Shown: positions 23,233 through 32,071, counted from the first letter of the stretch. The stretch is DNA of 64,000 nt from Bilophila wadsworthia ATCC 49260 (GCF_000701705.1 NZ_JNJP01000010.1:13549-77548); one strand, 5' to 3'. Program-made: numbers and translations. Notes: generated by a model from the letters alone, not told the origin.

Positions 23233-24210
23233 ATGAGTGATTCCAGTATTGATAGGGCCTATTGCGTAGAGTTGGGTTATGATGTGGATATTTTAGAGGC
23301 CAACGATTATTATTTTTCATTGCCCCCATCTGAGCGCAGGAGGTTACACTTTGAGTGCCCGGACGAAGCATGTCGGGAAACCTTTCATCCGGAAATCATT
23401 GGGGTGAACTACGACAAGGAAGTGAGCATCAGGCCGATGCATTTTCGTAGAAATGGGCATGATCAACATAGTGAGGATTGCTCGCTTGGTTTGTATGAAA
23501 AAATTCTTCATAAAATGCTTCAGAATAAAGAAGAATATGAGATTAATGCTCATAGAAATCTTTTTCTTAATATACCTGATTCTGAAAAAGTACCTGATGT
23601 ATTTCAACCACGACGTGAGGTTGAAAAAAATAAATTTCAGCATGACGAAACTCGTAAACAGTATAGTAAAAATAAAAGGGAAACCATTGCATCAATAAAA
23701 AATAATATTCTTCATGGACAAAATAAAACTCGCTCTTTAAAAGTACTTGTTGATGCCTTTGAGAATCTTACTCCAAGACAACGCTATCTTCCTTCTGTAA
23801 CAATAGAAGGAATTATAATGAAATATGGTATGGCCTTTAAGCATATCAAATTTATGGAGTCATGGCATACATACCCTCATATATATTATGGGTGTGCACG
23901 TATTGAGGAATGGCCTGATGGGTTTAGAGCTATGTTTAATCAACCTGTCCTGAAATTTACTCCTGATAAGCTAAGTCTTGAGGCATCCATATTTTTCCCT
24001 CGAAAAAATGGTAAAATTCCCAAATATCATCCCTATGATGCTCTAGTGCGTGCAGAGAAGAGCCAGGAACTTTGTTGTATTTACATGTTTGCCAAAAGAA
24101 CTCTTGTATATGAGCCGCTGGGATCACCGGGGATCTCAAAGGAATGGATCAAGTTGGAAGCAGCATCTGGCGAAACGGTGATTACATTCAATGTACGTGA
24201 ATGTAGATGA
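23233..24210 (+). CDS. Unknown 325-residue protein, AT-rich
   Basis: The gene runs against the surrounding leftward genes. AAGGAG precedes its ATG. The N-terminal 100 residues have a possible metal site (CPDEACRETFHP, later HFRRNGHDQHSEDC). The middle is Lys/Asn-rich and AT-rich compared with its neighbours. No family is recognised. The opposite orientation, base composition and placement between operon blocks suggest acquired cargo, perhaps defence. Its end overlaps the convergent gene at 24081. Confidence 0.65.
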   Translation: MSDSSIDRAYCVELGYDVDILEANDYYFSLPPSERRRLHFECPDEACRETFHPEIIGVNYDKEVSIRPMHFRRNGHDQHSEDCSLGLYEKILHKMLQNKEEYEINAHRNLFLNIPDSEKVPDVFQPRREVEKNKFQHDETRKQYSKNKRETIASIKNNILHGQNKTRSLKVLVDAFENLTPRQRYLPSVTIEGIIMKYGMAFKHIKFMESWHTYPHIYYGCARIEEWPDGFRAMFNQPVLKFTPDKLSLEASIFFPRKNGKIPKYHPYDALVRAEKSQELCCIYMFAKRTLVYEPLGSPGISKEWIKLEAASGETVITFNVRECR

Positions 24211-24599
24211 GGGATGATACCTAGGATAAACTTATACGCTACAGTTAGCGATACAGTATAGTTTTCTGTTCTCAGATGTTTCCTTTCATAATAAGAGTTT
24301 ACTTTGAAACGATCTGTTGTATGTACGGGATTGGTGAAGTCGGTAAAGGTGCCGACTGTAATCAGAATTTGCGTCAGCATGCGTTCAAATTGCAATTCAA
24401 TAATAATTTTTTTCCCATAATACCTCTCGAGGATTCCTGCGGAGGCCGAAGGTGTAAGGAGAAAATGAGGGATATAGATCGTTACCTCGCCGTATGAGCA
24501 GCAACTTGCGCGCATGGCACAAAAAGAAACTTCTTTGAGGAAGAGTTCGATGGACTGTCTCATGCCGGTATCAATGAAAAGCCGTCTTATGGGTTTCAT
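24081..24599 (-). CDS. Unknown protein, 172 residues
   Basis: The ATG at 24599 follows AGGAGTATCCG and lies 9 bp after the stop of the next gene upstream. The product is neutral, with several Ser/Cys/Thr segments (CAMRASCCSYGEV) and no recognised domain. The last 130 bp overlap the 3' end of the plus-strand gene at 23233, so the true end or reality of one of the two is uncertain. The better ribosome site and operon position support at least the 5' part. Confidence 0.5.
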   Translation of the reverse strand: MKPIRRLFIDTGMRQSIELFLKEVSFCAMRASCCSYGEVTIYIPHFLLTPSASAGILERYYGKKIIIELQFERMLTQILITVGTFTDFTNPVHTTDRFKVNSYYERKHLRTENYTVSLTVAYKFILGIIPHLHSRTLNVITVSPDAASNLIHSFEIPGDPSGSYTRVLLANM

Positions 24600-24608
24600 C
24601 GGATACTC

Positions 24609-25289
24609 CTAGTTTAGAAGATTGCGGTAGGGGCCAAAGCGTCTTTTGAAGGGGTTGCACAGGGCGGGAAGAAGACCTTCCTCGATTTCATCCGCCTTGA
24701 ATTCGGCGGCGTATCCTTTGCGGCGGACGTTCTCGATACGCAGGCTGTTGTCAAAAAAGGCTATGCTCCATCCCGGGCCGTCCTCGCGTGCCGTTTCCCG
24801 CGAGTGAACCGGCAGGACGGCACAGTACGGGGGGAGAAGTCTTTTAAGGCGCGAGAAGAGGTTTTCCATACGCGCATCGGTCTGGACTTCGACGAGATGG
24901 ACGCCGTGCAGCAGTGGGGAAGGCTGGGCATAGAGGAAGAATTTCGCGATACAAGCGCGATGATTGCCATCTTCGGCGACATAGCCCTTGCCGTCCTGAA
25001 AACAAAAGAACGGTGGCGTGCCGGAACGTTCATGACTTAGATAATACTCTGGGTTCACTGTAAATCTGTCGAGATTTTTCTTCATCTTTTTGCCGTGGCT
25101 CAGAAATTCCCGCCAGGTCATGCCCTGGTAGACGGGGTTGGCCGTTCCGTAGATTAGGCCTGTGTTGACCGAGGCTGAGTCACAATGGCTCATTGAGCGG
25201 ATGAAGCGTGACGAGCGGAGAACCTCTATGGGGTTGTCAACAAAGAAAGGCACGGTATCGAAGAGTTCCCTGATCTGATTGTCAGTCAT
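24609..25289 (-). CDS. Unknown protein with ParB-like DGNHR motif
   Basis: The 226-residue protein contains VAEDGNHRACIAKF near residue 105-118, resembling the DGxHR motif of the ParB/Srx nucleotide-binding fold, preceded by a short ParB-like N-terminal part. GGGAGCGG precedes the ATG. It lies between trbM and the 172-residue gene in a run of leftward genes. It may be a CTP-binding or nuclease-like member of the fold; no substrate can be proposed. Confidence 0.6.
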   Translation of the reverse strand: MTDNQIRELFDTVPFFVDNPIEVLRSSRFIRSMSHCDSASVNTGLIYGTANPVYQGMTWREFLSHGKKMKKNLDRFTVNPEYYLSHERSGTPPFFCFQDGKGYVAEDGNHRACIAKFFLYAQPSPLLHGVHLVEVQTDARMENLFSRLKRLLPPYCAVLPVHSRETAREDGPGWSIAFFDNSLRIENVRRKGYAAEFKADEIEEGLLPALCNPFKRRFGPYRNLLN

Positions 25290-25301
25290 TGCATCCGCTC
25301 C

Positions 25302-25883
25302 CTACTCATTAACCCAATGTCCGCCGTTGAGCCGTTCCCCGACATAGGTGACGCCGACTTTCCAGGTGTACTCATGGCCAGCGTAGGCCCGGCAGTATGA
25401 GGGCAGGGTGTCATCGACAACCCAGATGTATTTGTCACGGCAGCGTGGCGTATTTTCCTTCTGATACCAGCTCATTTTCCTCCAGACATCGTCGGGGATA
25501 CACTCTCGGACAACTTCCCGTTGCCGGAGCTGGCGGTTGAGCAAATCAGCCGTGCAACGGCCCGCACCTTGAAGAATGGCTTCCACAAGGCTTGGCATAC
25601 TCGCGTCTTCTCCGACCGTCGGGCACTGATTCAGGAAGTTCCGGCGGGCCTTCACGGTATCCTTCCATTTCTTTTTGCTGATCCCGAAGTATCGGGAGAG
25701 CGCCGGGCCGCACTCTCCGGGGCGTGTGCCGGATGACAGGCAGAGGATCGCTTCGCAGGCCAGTTTCGTGTCTCCGGAGAGTTCGTACTGGCCAGTGTCG
25801 ATCTGGGGGAGTTCATGGTCGGCGGCCAGAGCCTGCATGGGCAGGAGTGTGAATAACGCCAGAAGAAGGATGAACTTTTTCAC
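25302..25883 (-). CDS. trbM: TrbM-like conjugation protein
   Basis: The 193-residue exported protein starts with GTG at 25883 behind GGAGG. A signal peptide (ending MQALAADH) is followed by LACEAILCLSSGTRPGEC, the signature of the TrbM/KikA family, and at least seven further cysteines. TrbM homologues are periplasmic proteins of IncP-type mating systems with a poorly known role. It is separated from the other trb genes by the higBA module. Confidence 0.88.
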   Translation of the reverse strand: MKKFILLLALFTLLPMQALAADHELPQIDTGQYELSGDTKLACEAILCLSSGTRPGECGPALSRYFGISKKKWKDTVKARRNFLNQCPTVGEDASMPSLVEAILQGAGRCTADLLNRQLRQREVVRECIPDDVWRKMSWYQKENTPRCRDKYIWVVDDTLPSYCRAYAGHEYTWKVGVTYVGERLNGGHWVNE

Positions 25884-25935
25884 AGGACCTCCACTTATAC
25901 TTGTTAAAACCCGGTTAACGTGTTACTTTATTCGT

Positions 25936-26217
25936 ATGATTAAATCGTTCAAGGACAAACGGGCTGAGACGCTCTTTAATGGGTATCGCGTTCCTGCATT
26001 TTCACCTGACTTAGCACGTCAGGCATACCGAAAGCTAAAGCTGCTCAATGCCGCTACCTGCCTTCAGGATCTCCTGATTCCACCGGCCAACCGACTCGAA
26101 GCCCTGAAAGGGGACCGCAAGGGGCAATACAGCATTCGGATAAACAGCCAATGGCGCATCTGTTTCGTTTGGCATGATGAACACGCTTATGACGTTGAAA
26201 TTGTTGATTACCACTAG
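25936..26217 (+). CDS. higB: HigB-type RelE/ParE toxin
   Basis: The 93-residue protein starts at 25936 and matches the HigB pattern, with FKDKRAETLFNG early, IPPANRLEALKGDRKGQYSI in the middle and WRICFVWHDE...VEIVDYH at the end. HigB toxins cleave mRNA on the ribosome. A longer upstream frame (25675) runs through trbM antisense and is not accepted. higA follows after 8 bp. Confidence 0.92.
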   Translation: MIKSFKDKRAETLFNGYRVPAFSPDLARQAYRKLKLLNAATCLQDLLIPPANRLEALKGDRKGQYSIRINSQWRICFVWHDEHAYDVEIVDYH

Positions 26218-26225
26218 GAGATACC

Positions 26226-26546
26226 ATGTTTGATCGTATGCCTCCCGTACATCCGGGGGAGATTTTGCTGGAGGAATTCCTTAAGCCCATCGGACTGAGC
26301 CAGACTCAGCTTGCTTTGTCCACGGGAATGCCGCAGAGCCGTGTGCAGGCGATTGTTTCCGGTCGCCGTGGAATTACAGCCGATACGGCAATTCGCCTTG
26401 CCGCGTTTTTTGGCAACACGCCGCAGTTTTGGCTCAACTGCCAGACCTCCTATGAGTTGGACATGGCCGATTACACCGGAGAAGAACAGAAGATCAGGGA
26501 TGTGGTACGTCCGTATCATAGTAGAATACCTAGTCTTTCTTTTTAA
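26226..26546 (+). CDS. higA: HigA-type antitoxin
   Basis: The 106-residue Xre-type helix-turn-helix protein has PPVHPGEILLEEFLKP, LSQTQLALSTGM and FFGNTPQFWLNCQ, the core of HigA. It would bind HigB and repress the operon. Toxin-first order is normal for higBA. Its last 17 bp overlap the end of trbL on the other strand. Confidence 0.93.
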   Translation: MFDRMPPVHPGEILLEEFLKPIGLSQTQLALSTGMPQSRVQAIVSGRRGITADTAIRLAAFFGNTPQFWLNCQTSYELDMADYTGEEQKIRDVVRPYHSRIPSLSF

Positions 26547-27741
26547 GGTTTTCGGCGAGTTTGCCTCCCGCACTGTTTTTCACCGCATTGTTCCATGCCG
26601 TTTTGGCTGCTGTGCCCGCCATTTCTTTGGCGACGGCAAGCGCGGACGGCGGCTTCGCATTCATCAGAGCAGCGGCTGATGCGGGGGTCATGCGTCCCCC
26701 GTGCTTTTTGCCGATTGCTTCTGCCTGTTTTTCAGCCAGTCCCGATTTGGCTTCCTTGGCGGCTTTCATGAGTCCGGCCATGCCTGTGGCTGCCTTGGCC
26801 ATCGTTTTTGCCGAGCCCGCCATTGAAGACGCGGCAAATCCCATACCGGCTGCGGCAGCGCCAATGGCGGCACCAGCACCAAAAGAGCCGACGCCCATGC
26901 CGCCGACGCTCGCTCCGTTGATGATTCCCGCGACCATCGCCGGCAGCTTGTCCGTGAGCATGAATAATGTTAGAGCGGAGACAAGAAGGATACCGAGCTC
27001 TTCCATGTTGCTGGCCGCCGACATTTTGGCGTAAAATTCGTTGAGAAAGCCTGTACCGACCCCGACGATGAGCGTCATGGTCATCAACTGTACGCCGATC
27101 CCAAGAACCGTTTTGAAGTAGTTGAGGGCTATATCCGAGGTCCAACGGCTGCCTCCGAAGCCGAGGAAGAAGATGCCGGCGTAGGCCATAATCCATGCAG
27201 CACAGAGTTGCAGAAGCATGTTGATGGCGACGAGGGCGAGAATCAAAAGGACGAGCCCGGATATGATTAAGCAGCCTCCGGTATTTAGAGGCGAAAGAGC
27301 TGAAAAGTTTTGTACGGCCTTATGGAAGATATCAAAGCCTATCTCCACTATATTTGATGGGCTTACCCCCATCTGTGCTGAGGCTTGGTTTCCAATAGTG
27401 CGCATTGATTCAATGATAGCATTAGCAATGGATGGGCCATTTCTGAGCAACCATAAGAAAAAGCCACTGAAAGTCAGGAAGCGGAACATCTCTCCGAAGA
27501 ATTCAGCAATTGAAGAACGCCGGAAAATCAACGGAATGAATTGCCATACTATGCTGATACCAACGAGATACATGAACAGTGTTGTTGCATGGGCTTGAAT
27601 AGAGTCTGCCCATTGCGTCACAGCTTCTTGATATTTGGCAAGAACAGAATCCAGTACGTCTTTATCTGTCAATTCTGCTAAGGCTTCTTCAGGTAATATT
27701 AGGCAGATGATACCTATAAAAAGTAAAGGAGAATAACGCAT
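26530..27741 (-). CDS. trbL: TrbL mating-channel membrane protein (VirB6-like)
   Basis: The 403-residue protein has a signal-like N-terminus, several membrane segments between about residues 50 and 250, and an Ala/Gly-rich C-terminus (GAGAAIGAAAAGMGFAASS) followed by a Lys-rich tail. This is the TrbL/VirB6 layout of the inner-membrane channel. Its ATG overlaps head-to-head with the start codon of the plus-strand lipoprotein gene: both are contained in CATG at 27739-27742. Confidence 0.9.
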   Translation of the reverse strand: MRYSPLLFIGIICLILPEEALAELTDKDVLDSVLAKYQEAVTQWADSIQAHATTLFMYLVGISIVWQFIPLIFRRSSIAEFFGEMFRFLTFSGFFLWLLRNGPSIANAIIESMRTIGNQASAQMGVSPSNIVEIGFDIFHKAVQNFSALSPLNTGGCLIISGLVLLILALVAINMLLQLCAAWIMAYAGIFFLGFGGSRWTSDIALNYFKTVLGIGVQLMTMTLIVGVGTGFLNEFYAKMSAASNMEELGILLVSALTLFMLTDKLPAMVAGIINGASVGGMGVGSFGAGAAIGAAAAGMGFAASSMAGSAKTMAKAATGMAGLMKAAKEAKSGLAEKQAEAIGKKHGGRMTPASAAALMNAKPPSALAVAKEMAGTAAKTAWNNAVKNSAGGKLAENLKKKD

Positions 27742-28000
27742 GTTTGCCCCTGTAAAGTTAGGAATATTGGCTCTTTCCCTGCTCTTAGTTTCCGGCTTGG
27801 CGGGATGTACGGATCAGGAGGCTGAAAAGCGAGCTCAACTTGCTGAGGAACGTGCCGTTGCTGCCGAGAAGCGGGCTGCTGTTGCCGAAGAAAAACTCCT
27901 CATGCTTGAAAAGCAGATGAAGGACGATGCTGCCAGACGTGAGGCAGACAGAAAATTCACGGAAAGCAGACACGAGAAGAGCTCTGGGAGAGTCTGGTAG
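27740..28000 (+). CDS. trbK: TrbK-like lipoprotein (possible entry exclusion), inverted
   Basis: The 86-residue protein has a lipoprotein signal (LLLVSGLAGC, Cys23) followed by an Ala/Glu/Lys-rich coiled coil. AAAGGAG precedes the ATG. It sits between trbJ and trbL, exactly where IncP plasmids carry trbK, the entry-exclusion lipoprotein, but in the opposite direction. Its last residues FTESRHEKSSGRVW are nearly identical to the end of TrbJ. No sequence similarity to TrbK beyond lipoprotein type is claimed. Confidence 0.65.
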   Translation: MFAPVKLGILALSLLLVSGLAGCTDQEAEKRAQLAEERAVAAEKRAAVAEEKLLMLEKQMKDDAARREADRKFTESRHEKSSGRVW

Positions 28001-28024
28001 TTTTACCAGACTATTCCCGAACTT
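27977..28024. terminator. Hairpin between trbK-like and trbJ
   Basis: AGTCTGGTA and TACCAGACT form a perfect core stem around the two facing stop codons, near 27992-28012. The complementarity extends outward imperfectly because both genes end in the same peptide. It can act as terminator for both convergent genes. Confidence 0.6.
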
Positions 28025-28746
28025 TTTTCATGCCTGCTTTCGGTAAACAGTTCATCCGCCGCCTGTTGACGTGCTTCACGGGCGGTAATTGTTTGTTCTC
28101 TGGCGTTTTCCGCAGCGATTTTTGACGTCAGCAGGGCACGTAGCTGGAGCAGCTGGTTTGCCTGGTGGCTTGAGAGCTGGTTGGCATACTGAATTGCTTC
28201 CAGGCGGCCTTGAGCTGTTTGTGCCTTGGACTGGATGTTTTCCAGATTGGCCGCGTCTTCTTTCAAGGCTGCCTGTTGCTGTTCGAGCGTGCGGACTACA
28301 TTGTCATTGGCGTGTTTTTGCGCTTCCGAGCCAAGCTCTTCCGATTCGAGAAGGGCTTTTTTGTTTTCTGGCGTTGATGCCTTGAAGTATGGGCTGTTGC
28401 GATAGGAGGTGACGCTCCCGAACTTGCGCATGTAGGTGTCCAGGTCGCCGGCCTGATTCGTGTAGTAGTCGAGCTGATCCTGAAGGGCGATGATCTTGTT
28501 CATTGTTCGCTGTGCCTGGTCCCAGACATATGCTGCGGGAGCTATGCTGTTTTTGATTTGATCTTCATATTGCTGAAGCTGGAGGGCGTATTCCTCGATT
28601 TGCTTCAATGTTTGGTTGACGGCTTCAATAGCCGAGAGTGTGGTCTGCTGGAGGTTCGCGGCGTCGAAGACGGGAATGCCTCCGGCTCTTGCAGAGAGAG
28701 GGGAGAGCGTCATAAGAAGCGAGAAGATGACGAGGTAATGTTTCAT
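28003..28746 (-). CDS. trbJ: TrbJ (VirB5-like) mating-pair protein
   Basis: The 247-residue exported protein has a signal peptide (SPLSARAGG) followed by long helices (NQTLKQIEEYALQLQQYEDQ and further coiled-coil segments), the usual form of TrbJ/VirB5. These proteins sit at the tip of the conjugative pilus. It ends with FTESRHEKSSGIVW, shared with the facing lipoprotein. Confidence 0.9.
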   Translation of the reverse strand: MKHYLVIFSLLMTLSPLSARAGGIPVFDAANLQQTTLSAIEAVNQTLKQIEEYALQLQQYEDQIKNSIAPAAYVWDQAQRTMNKIIALQDQLDYYTNQAGDLDTYMRKFGSVTSYRNSPYFKASTPENKKALLESEELGSEAQKHANDNVVRTLEQQQAALKEDAANLENIQSKAQTAQGRLEAIQYANQLSSHQANQLLQLRALLTSKIAAENAREQTITAREARQQAADELFTESRHEKSSGIVW

Positions 28747-28765
28747 GGAAGAACCTTGGTTCCTT

Positions 28766-29170
28766 TTAAATTTTCAAAGAAGAGTTTGTTGCCTTCAGTA
28801 TTTCGGCAAAGCCTTTCTCATTGATCGAATAGGGAAGACGTGTTGGGGAACGATAACCTTCCACAGAAAGACTGGAATGTCTTTCTGAAAGACTGGTTGC
28901 GGCTGGATGGATATGCACCTGCATTTCTGGAGTTGAAGCTGCAATATCCGTAGCGAGTTCGAGCCAGTCCTTAAAGTGGACTGAACTTTTTTGGGAGAAC
29001 TGGAAGGAAAACAGGAAAAAGGGATCAAAGAGTTCCTTTTCGTCTCCCATGACATAGAGAGAAGTTTCCATGTTTTGGGCGTTGTTATTTAGGTATGCGA
29101 GCGTGTTGGCGAGATCGGTGAAGTGGATGACGCCGGAACGTGTGGCAAGGACGATGGAAAGATTGTTCAT
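28766..29170 (-). CDS. Unknown protein between trbI and trbJ
   Basis: The 134-residue frame from the ATG at 29170 (GAGGTG upstream) starts MNNLSIVLATRSGVIHFTD. It is soluble, with no signal peptide and no cysteine motif. The place between trbI and trbJ is empty in IncP plasmids. Function unknown. Confidence 0.6.
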   Translation of the reverse strand: MNNLSIVLATRSGVIHFTDLANTLAYLNNNAQNMETSLYVMGDEKELFDPFFLFSFQFSQKSSVHFKDWLELATDIAASTPEMQVHIHPAATSLSERHSSLSVEGYRSPTRLPYSINEKGFAEILKATNSSLKI

Positions 29171-29178
29171 GGAGCACC

Positions 29179-30519
29179 TCAATAATTGAACGCTTGATAG
29201 GGACCGGGGAGAGTCATGTCCTTGACGGCGATCACGTTGAAACGATAGCCGGGCCGGATTTCCAGTGTAGGGGATATGTTAAGGTTCTTGGAGATGATTT
29301 GGCCGAGGACTTGGCCAAGGGTCTGGCCGAGGGCTTCGGAGAGGGCGTCGCCAGCACGCTGGCGGTCGGAACTATCGCTGGAGTTATTGTCATCCTGACT
29401 CAAATCGACGGCGGCGATGACACCGGACATGAGTATGGCCGAGGATATAGTCCTGAACCAGTGATTGTTGATCTGGTCCGTAAAACCGGCGTAGCCGGCG
29501 CTGTCGGCTCCGGGCATGGCGCGAATATCGAACGTTTTGCCATCGGGGAAGATCAGGCGTTGCCATGCCATAAGGACGCGCTCCTGACCGTAGGCCACGT
29601 CGCTGGAGTATGCGCCGATGAGCCGGGTGCCCTGGGGGATAAGGAGAAAGCGGCCTGTTGCTGTATCCCAGACGTTTTGACTGACCTGTGCCATGACTTG
29701 TCCGGGGAGATCGGAATTGATTCCGGAGATCATGATTGCGGGGATCACGAAGCCGGCACGGATCATGTAAGGGGAAGCGGGAGCTTCAACCTGGGAGTCA
29801 AGACTCCATGAATCTGTCCGTTCGAGCCTGCGCACGTCGTTTTTGCCCGTGGCTGTAGACCGGTAGAGTTCGTCGGCTCCGGAGACGCTTTCGCCCCTGA
29901 GCTGGGCAAGACGCGCCTGATAGGCGGAGGAGGGATCGGTCATGGCGGCAAGGCGCTGACGGGCCTGGGAGATCTCCGCATTAAGGTCACGGGTTGTGGA
30001 ACGAGCACGGAGCTCCGAGACCTGCACTCCCATTTTGCTCTTCAGTGCGGCTTCCAGAGCCTGGAAACGTCTTTCCCGGATACGGAGGCGATCTTCAAGG
30101 TAGGGATCGACGAGAACAGTCGGCATGTCCACGTTATGTGAGTCTTGTTGCGCAGGAATCTGTGTTTCCTTGCCGGACTCTGCACCGGGGCTCTTTTCGG
30201 GCTGGGTATTACTTGCCTGTTGCTGAGGAATGGTGGCAATGAAGCTGCCGGGCCGGGCCTTGCTTGCAATCTCTTCGGCAAACTGCTGCGAAGATACGCT
30301 TGCTTTAGGATTTTCCGTTTTTTGAGGCCGTTCACGGGGAAGAGATCGCTGATAGCCGACATAGATGAAGACGCCGAGCACCAGCGAGCAGGCAGCGCCA
30401 AAAATCAGCAATGGAAGCCTGTTCAGACGTTTTGAATTCGGAACGGTTTCGGCGCTCAGCGGATCTGGAGCAAGATCGGTCTGGGGAAGCCAGCTCTTCA
30501 GCTTTTGGAGAATAGCCAT
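29179..30519 (-). CDS. trbI: TrbI (VirB10-like) channel core protein
   Basis: The 446-residue protein has one membrane helix near residues 33-52, a Pro/Gln/Ser-rich linker, a coiled coil near 130-190, and a C-terminal VirB10 domain with FLLIPQGTRLIGAYSS and the final PGYRFNVIAVKDM. It spans both membranes as part of the type IV secretion core complex with TrbG. Its start touches the trbG stop. Confidence 0.94.
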   Translation of the reverse strand: MAILQKLKSWLPQTDLAPDPLSAETVPNSKRLNRLPLLIFGAACSLVLGVFIYVGYQRSLPRERPQKTENPKASVSSQQFAEEIASKARPGSFIATIPQQQASNTQPEKSPGAESGKETQIPAQQDSHNVDMPTVLVDPYLEDRLRIRERRFQALEAALKSKMGVQVSELRARSTTRDLNAEISQARQRLAAMTDPSSAYQARLAQLRGESVSGADELYRSTATGKNDVRRLERTDSWSLDSQVEAPASPYMIRAGFVIPAIMISGINSDLPGQVMAQVSQNVWDTATGRFLLIPQGTRLIGAYSSDVAYGQERVLMAWQRLIFPDGKTFDIRAMPGADSAGYAGFTDQINNHWFRTISSAILMSGVIAAVDLSQDDNNSSDSSDRQRAGDALSEALGQTLGQVLGQIISKNLNISPTLEIRPGYRFNVIAVKDMTLPGPYQAFNY

Positions 30520-31418
30520 CAGTTCCCCCTTGTGATGGTAATCTTAGTTTGCTTGGAGCCTACACCGGCGATGAGAATGGCCTTGTCGAAGAGCTGATCG
30601 ACGATGAAACGATCCCCTTGGAGACGGTAGTTGACCATGACTTCCTCGTCGCCGTTGAGTACGAGGAGGGAGGGGGCTTCCGTTTGCTTCATCTTCGGCG
30701 GCATCTGAATGATCGTCTTCACGCCATCGTTGTAGACGCGGACGGGTTTCCAGGGGGCGGAACCGGAAACACGGTAGGCGAAGTCGAGGTTGCCCAGATA
30801 TTCCTGGGTTTCCGGGATTGTTAGCTTTTCCTTTTCTTCCGTCTGGCGTTCCTTCAGAGCCAGGAAGCGGGCCTGAACCGCGTCCGGGTAGATGAAGGAG
30901 ACCTTGGGCATGTACTGTGTCCGGTGGCTTTTGAGCCGGAAGTGGTAGGTACGCCGGTTCGTAGTGACGATGAGGCTGGTTTCCAGACCCACGTCCATAG
31001 GCTTGAGGATAATATGCTGTACTTCGGCGACGCCGGCACCCGTGACGGCGGGTTCGACAAGCCAGCGGGCAGAGTCACCGATTGAGATATTGTTGATCTG
31101 TTCTCCGGGTTCAAGTTCGATGTCTGTAACTTGCATAACTGCACAGACAATGGAGGGCTGGACGGAGCCGTGGAGGAAGCGGATCGCTCCATCAGGGCCG
31201 GGAACCGGGGTGAGCTGGGTGGCTGAACGAGCTTGCCAGTCACGGGCTATTTTGAGGGCCTTTTGTTCCGCTGGCGTAAGAACCGGGTTTTCTCCGCCGA
31301 AGTACAGGCTTTCGAGCGGGAGATCGGGGAGCTCACCGGGAGTGGTCTTGGGAGCTGCAAGGGCTGAAACGGGGAGGAGGCACAGGGCAGCAACGGCATA
31401 GAGCTTTTTGCAGGTCAT
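30519..31418 (-). CDS. trbG: TrbG (VirB9-like) channel core protein
   Basis: From the ATG at 31418 (AAGGA upstream) the protein has 299 residues. A signal peptide (LLPVSALAAP) is followed by the VirB9 fold with EPGEQINNISIGDSARWLV, LIVTTNRRTYHFRLKSH and a C-terminal DGVKTIIQMP ... FIVDQLFDKAILI block. It forms the outer ring of the core complex with TrbI. In IncP, trbH lies between trbG and trbI; here that gene is missing from this place. Confidence 0.94.
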   Translation of the reverse strand: MTCKKLYAVAALCLLPVSALAAPKTTPGELPDLPLESLYFGGENPVLTPAEQKALKIARDWQARSATQLTPVPGPDGAIRFLHGSVQPSIVCAVMQVTDIELEPGEQINNISIGDSARWLVEPAVTGAGVAEVQHIILKPMDVGLETSLIVTTNRRTYHFRLKSHRTQYMPKVSFIYPDAVQARFLALKERQTEEKEKLTIPETQEYLGNLDFAYRVSGSAPWKPVRVYNDGVKTIIQMPPKMKQTEAPSLLVLNGDEEVMVNYRLQGDRFIVDQLFDKAILIAGVGSKQTKITITRGN

Positions 31419-31510
31419 TTGGTCATCCTTTGTTACTTTCAATCAAAAGGTGGTTCAGATTTCTTAAGGTGTCTTGGTTTGCGGAATCCTTGTCTGTCCA
31501 CAAAATGTAT

Positions 31511-31981
31511 CTACCGAATATTTTTGTATTTACGTGCAACGACCCGGGCGTACATGCGCTGACGTGCGGGTGTGGGGGAGTGGTATGCGCCGACAGCGGT
31601 CCAGTTGTAGCCGTGGCGCTGGATTTCACGCGCCAAAATCCACACGCCAAGTGCGGCGTTATTCCGAGGTTCAAGTGCTATTTCAGGTGAAATATTCAGA
31701 TGTTTGAGCCACCAGTTGTTGATCTGCATGAGGCCGATATCATGCGAGAGGCCACGAGCGCGAGCCTGGCGGATGATGGCCAGAGCGCCGGCGCGGGAGC
31801 CGGGTCGGTATGTCTTTCCGGCAATGTTGACGCACCAAGGATCAAGGCCGGATTCCGTCTTGGCTATGGCAAGGACGAGACGCTTGGGGACGCGATAGCG
31901 TGAGCATGGCGCGTCAAACACATCGGCAAGAGCCGGGGCCGTGAGGAACAGGAATGCCAGAAGGAAGAGAATGAGTTTCAT
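31511..31981 (-). CDS. pilT: PilT/TrbN-type lytic transglycosylase
   Basis: The roughly 156-residue exported enzyme has a signal peptide ending APALADV, the catalytic Glu in IAKTESGLDPWC, GLMQINNWWL and VGAYHSP, the SLT-domain motifs. It would open the peptidoglycan for pilus and channel assembly. It stands at the join of the pil and trb blocks, where R64 PilT and IncP TrbN are both possible counterparts. An earlier start at 31993 is possible. Confidence 0.88.
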   Translation of the reverse strand: MKLILFLLAFLFLTAPALADVFDAPCSRYRVPKRLVLAIAKTESGLDPWCVNIAGKTYRPGSRAGALAIIRQARARGLSHDIGLMQINNWWLKHLNISPEIALEPRNNAALGVWILAREIQRHGYNWTAVGAYHSPTPARQRMYARVVARKYKNIR

Positions 31982-32071
31982 ATTGACTCTCATCTTATTT
32001 GATTAGATCAATACTTTTTTTGTATTCGGTAATGTTCGCAATCATATTGGATATCTTATAAGGGGTTAAAA

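Noticed and set aside
25675..25935. Longer N-terminus for the HigB toxin
   Set aside because: The upstream part is antisense to trbM. The family length (about 93 residues) fits the ATG at 25936.
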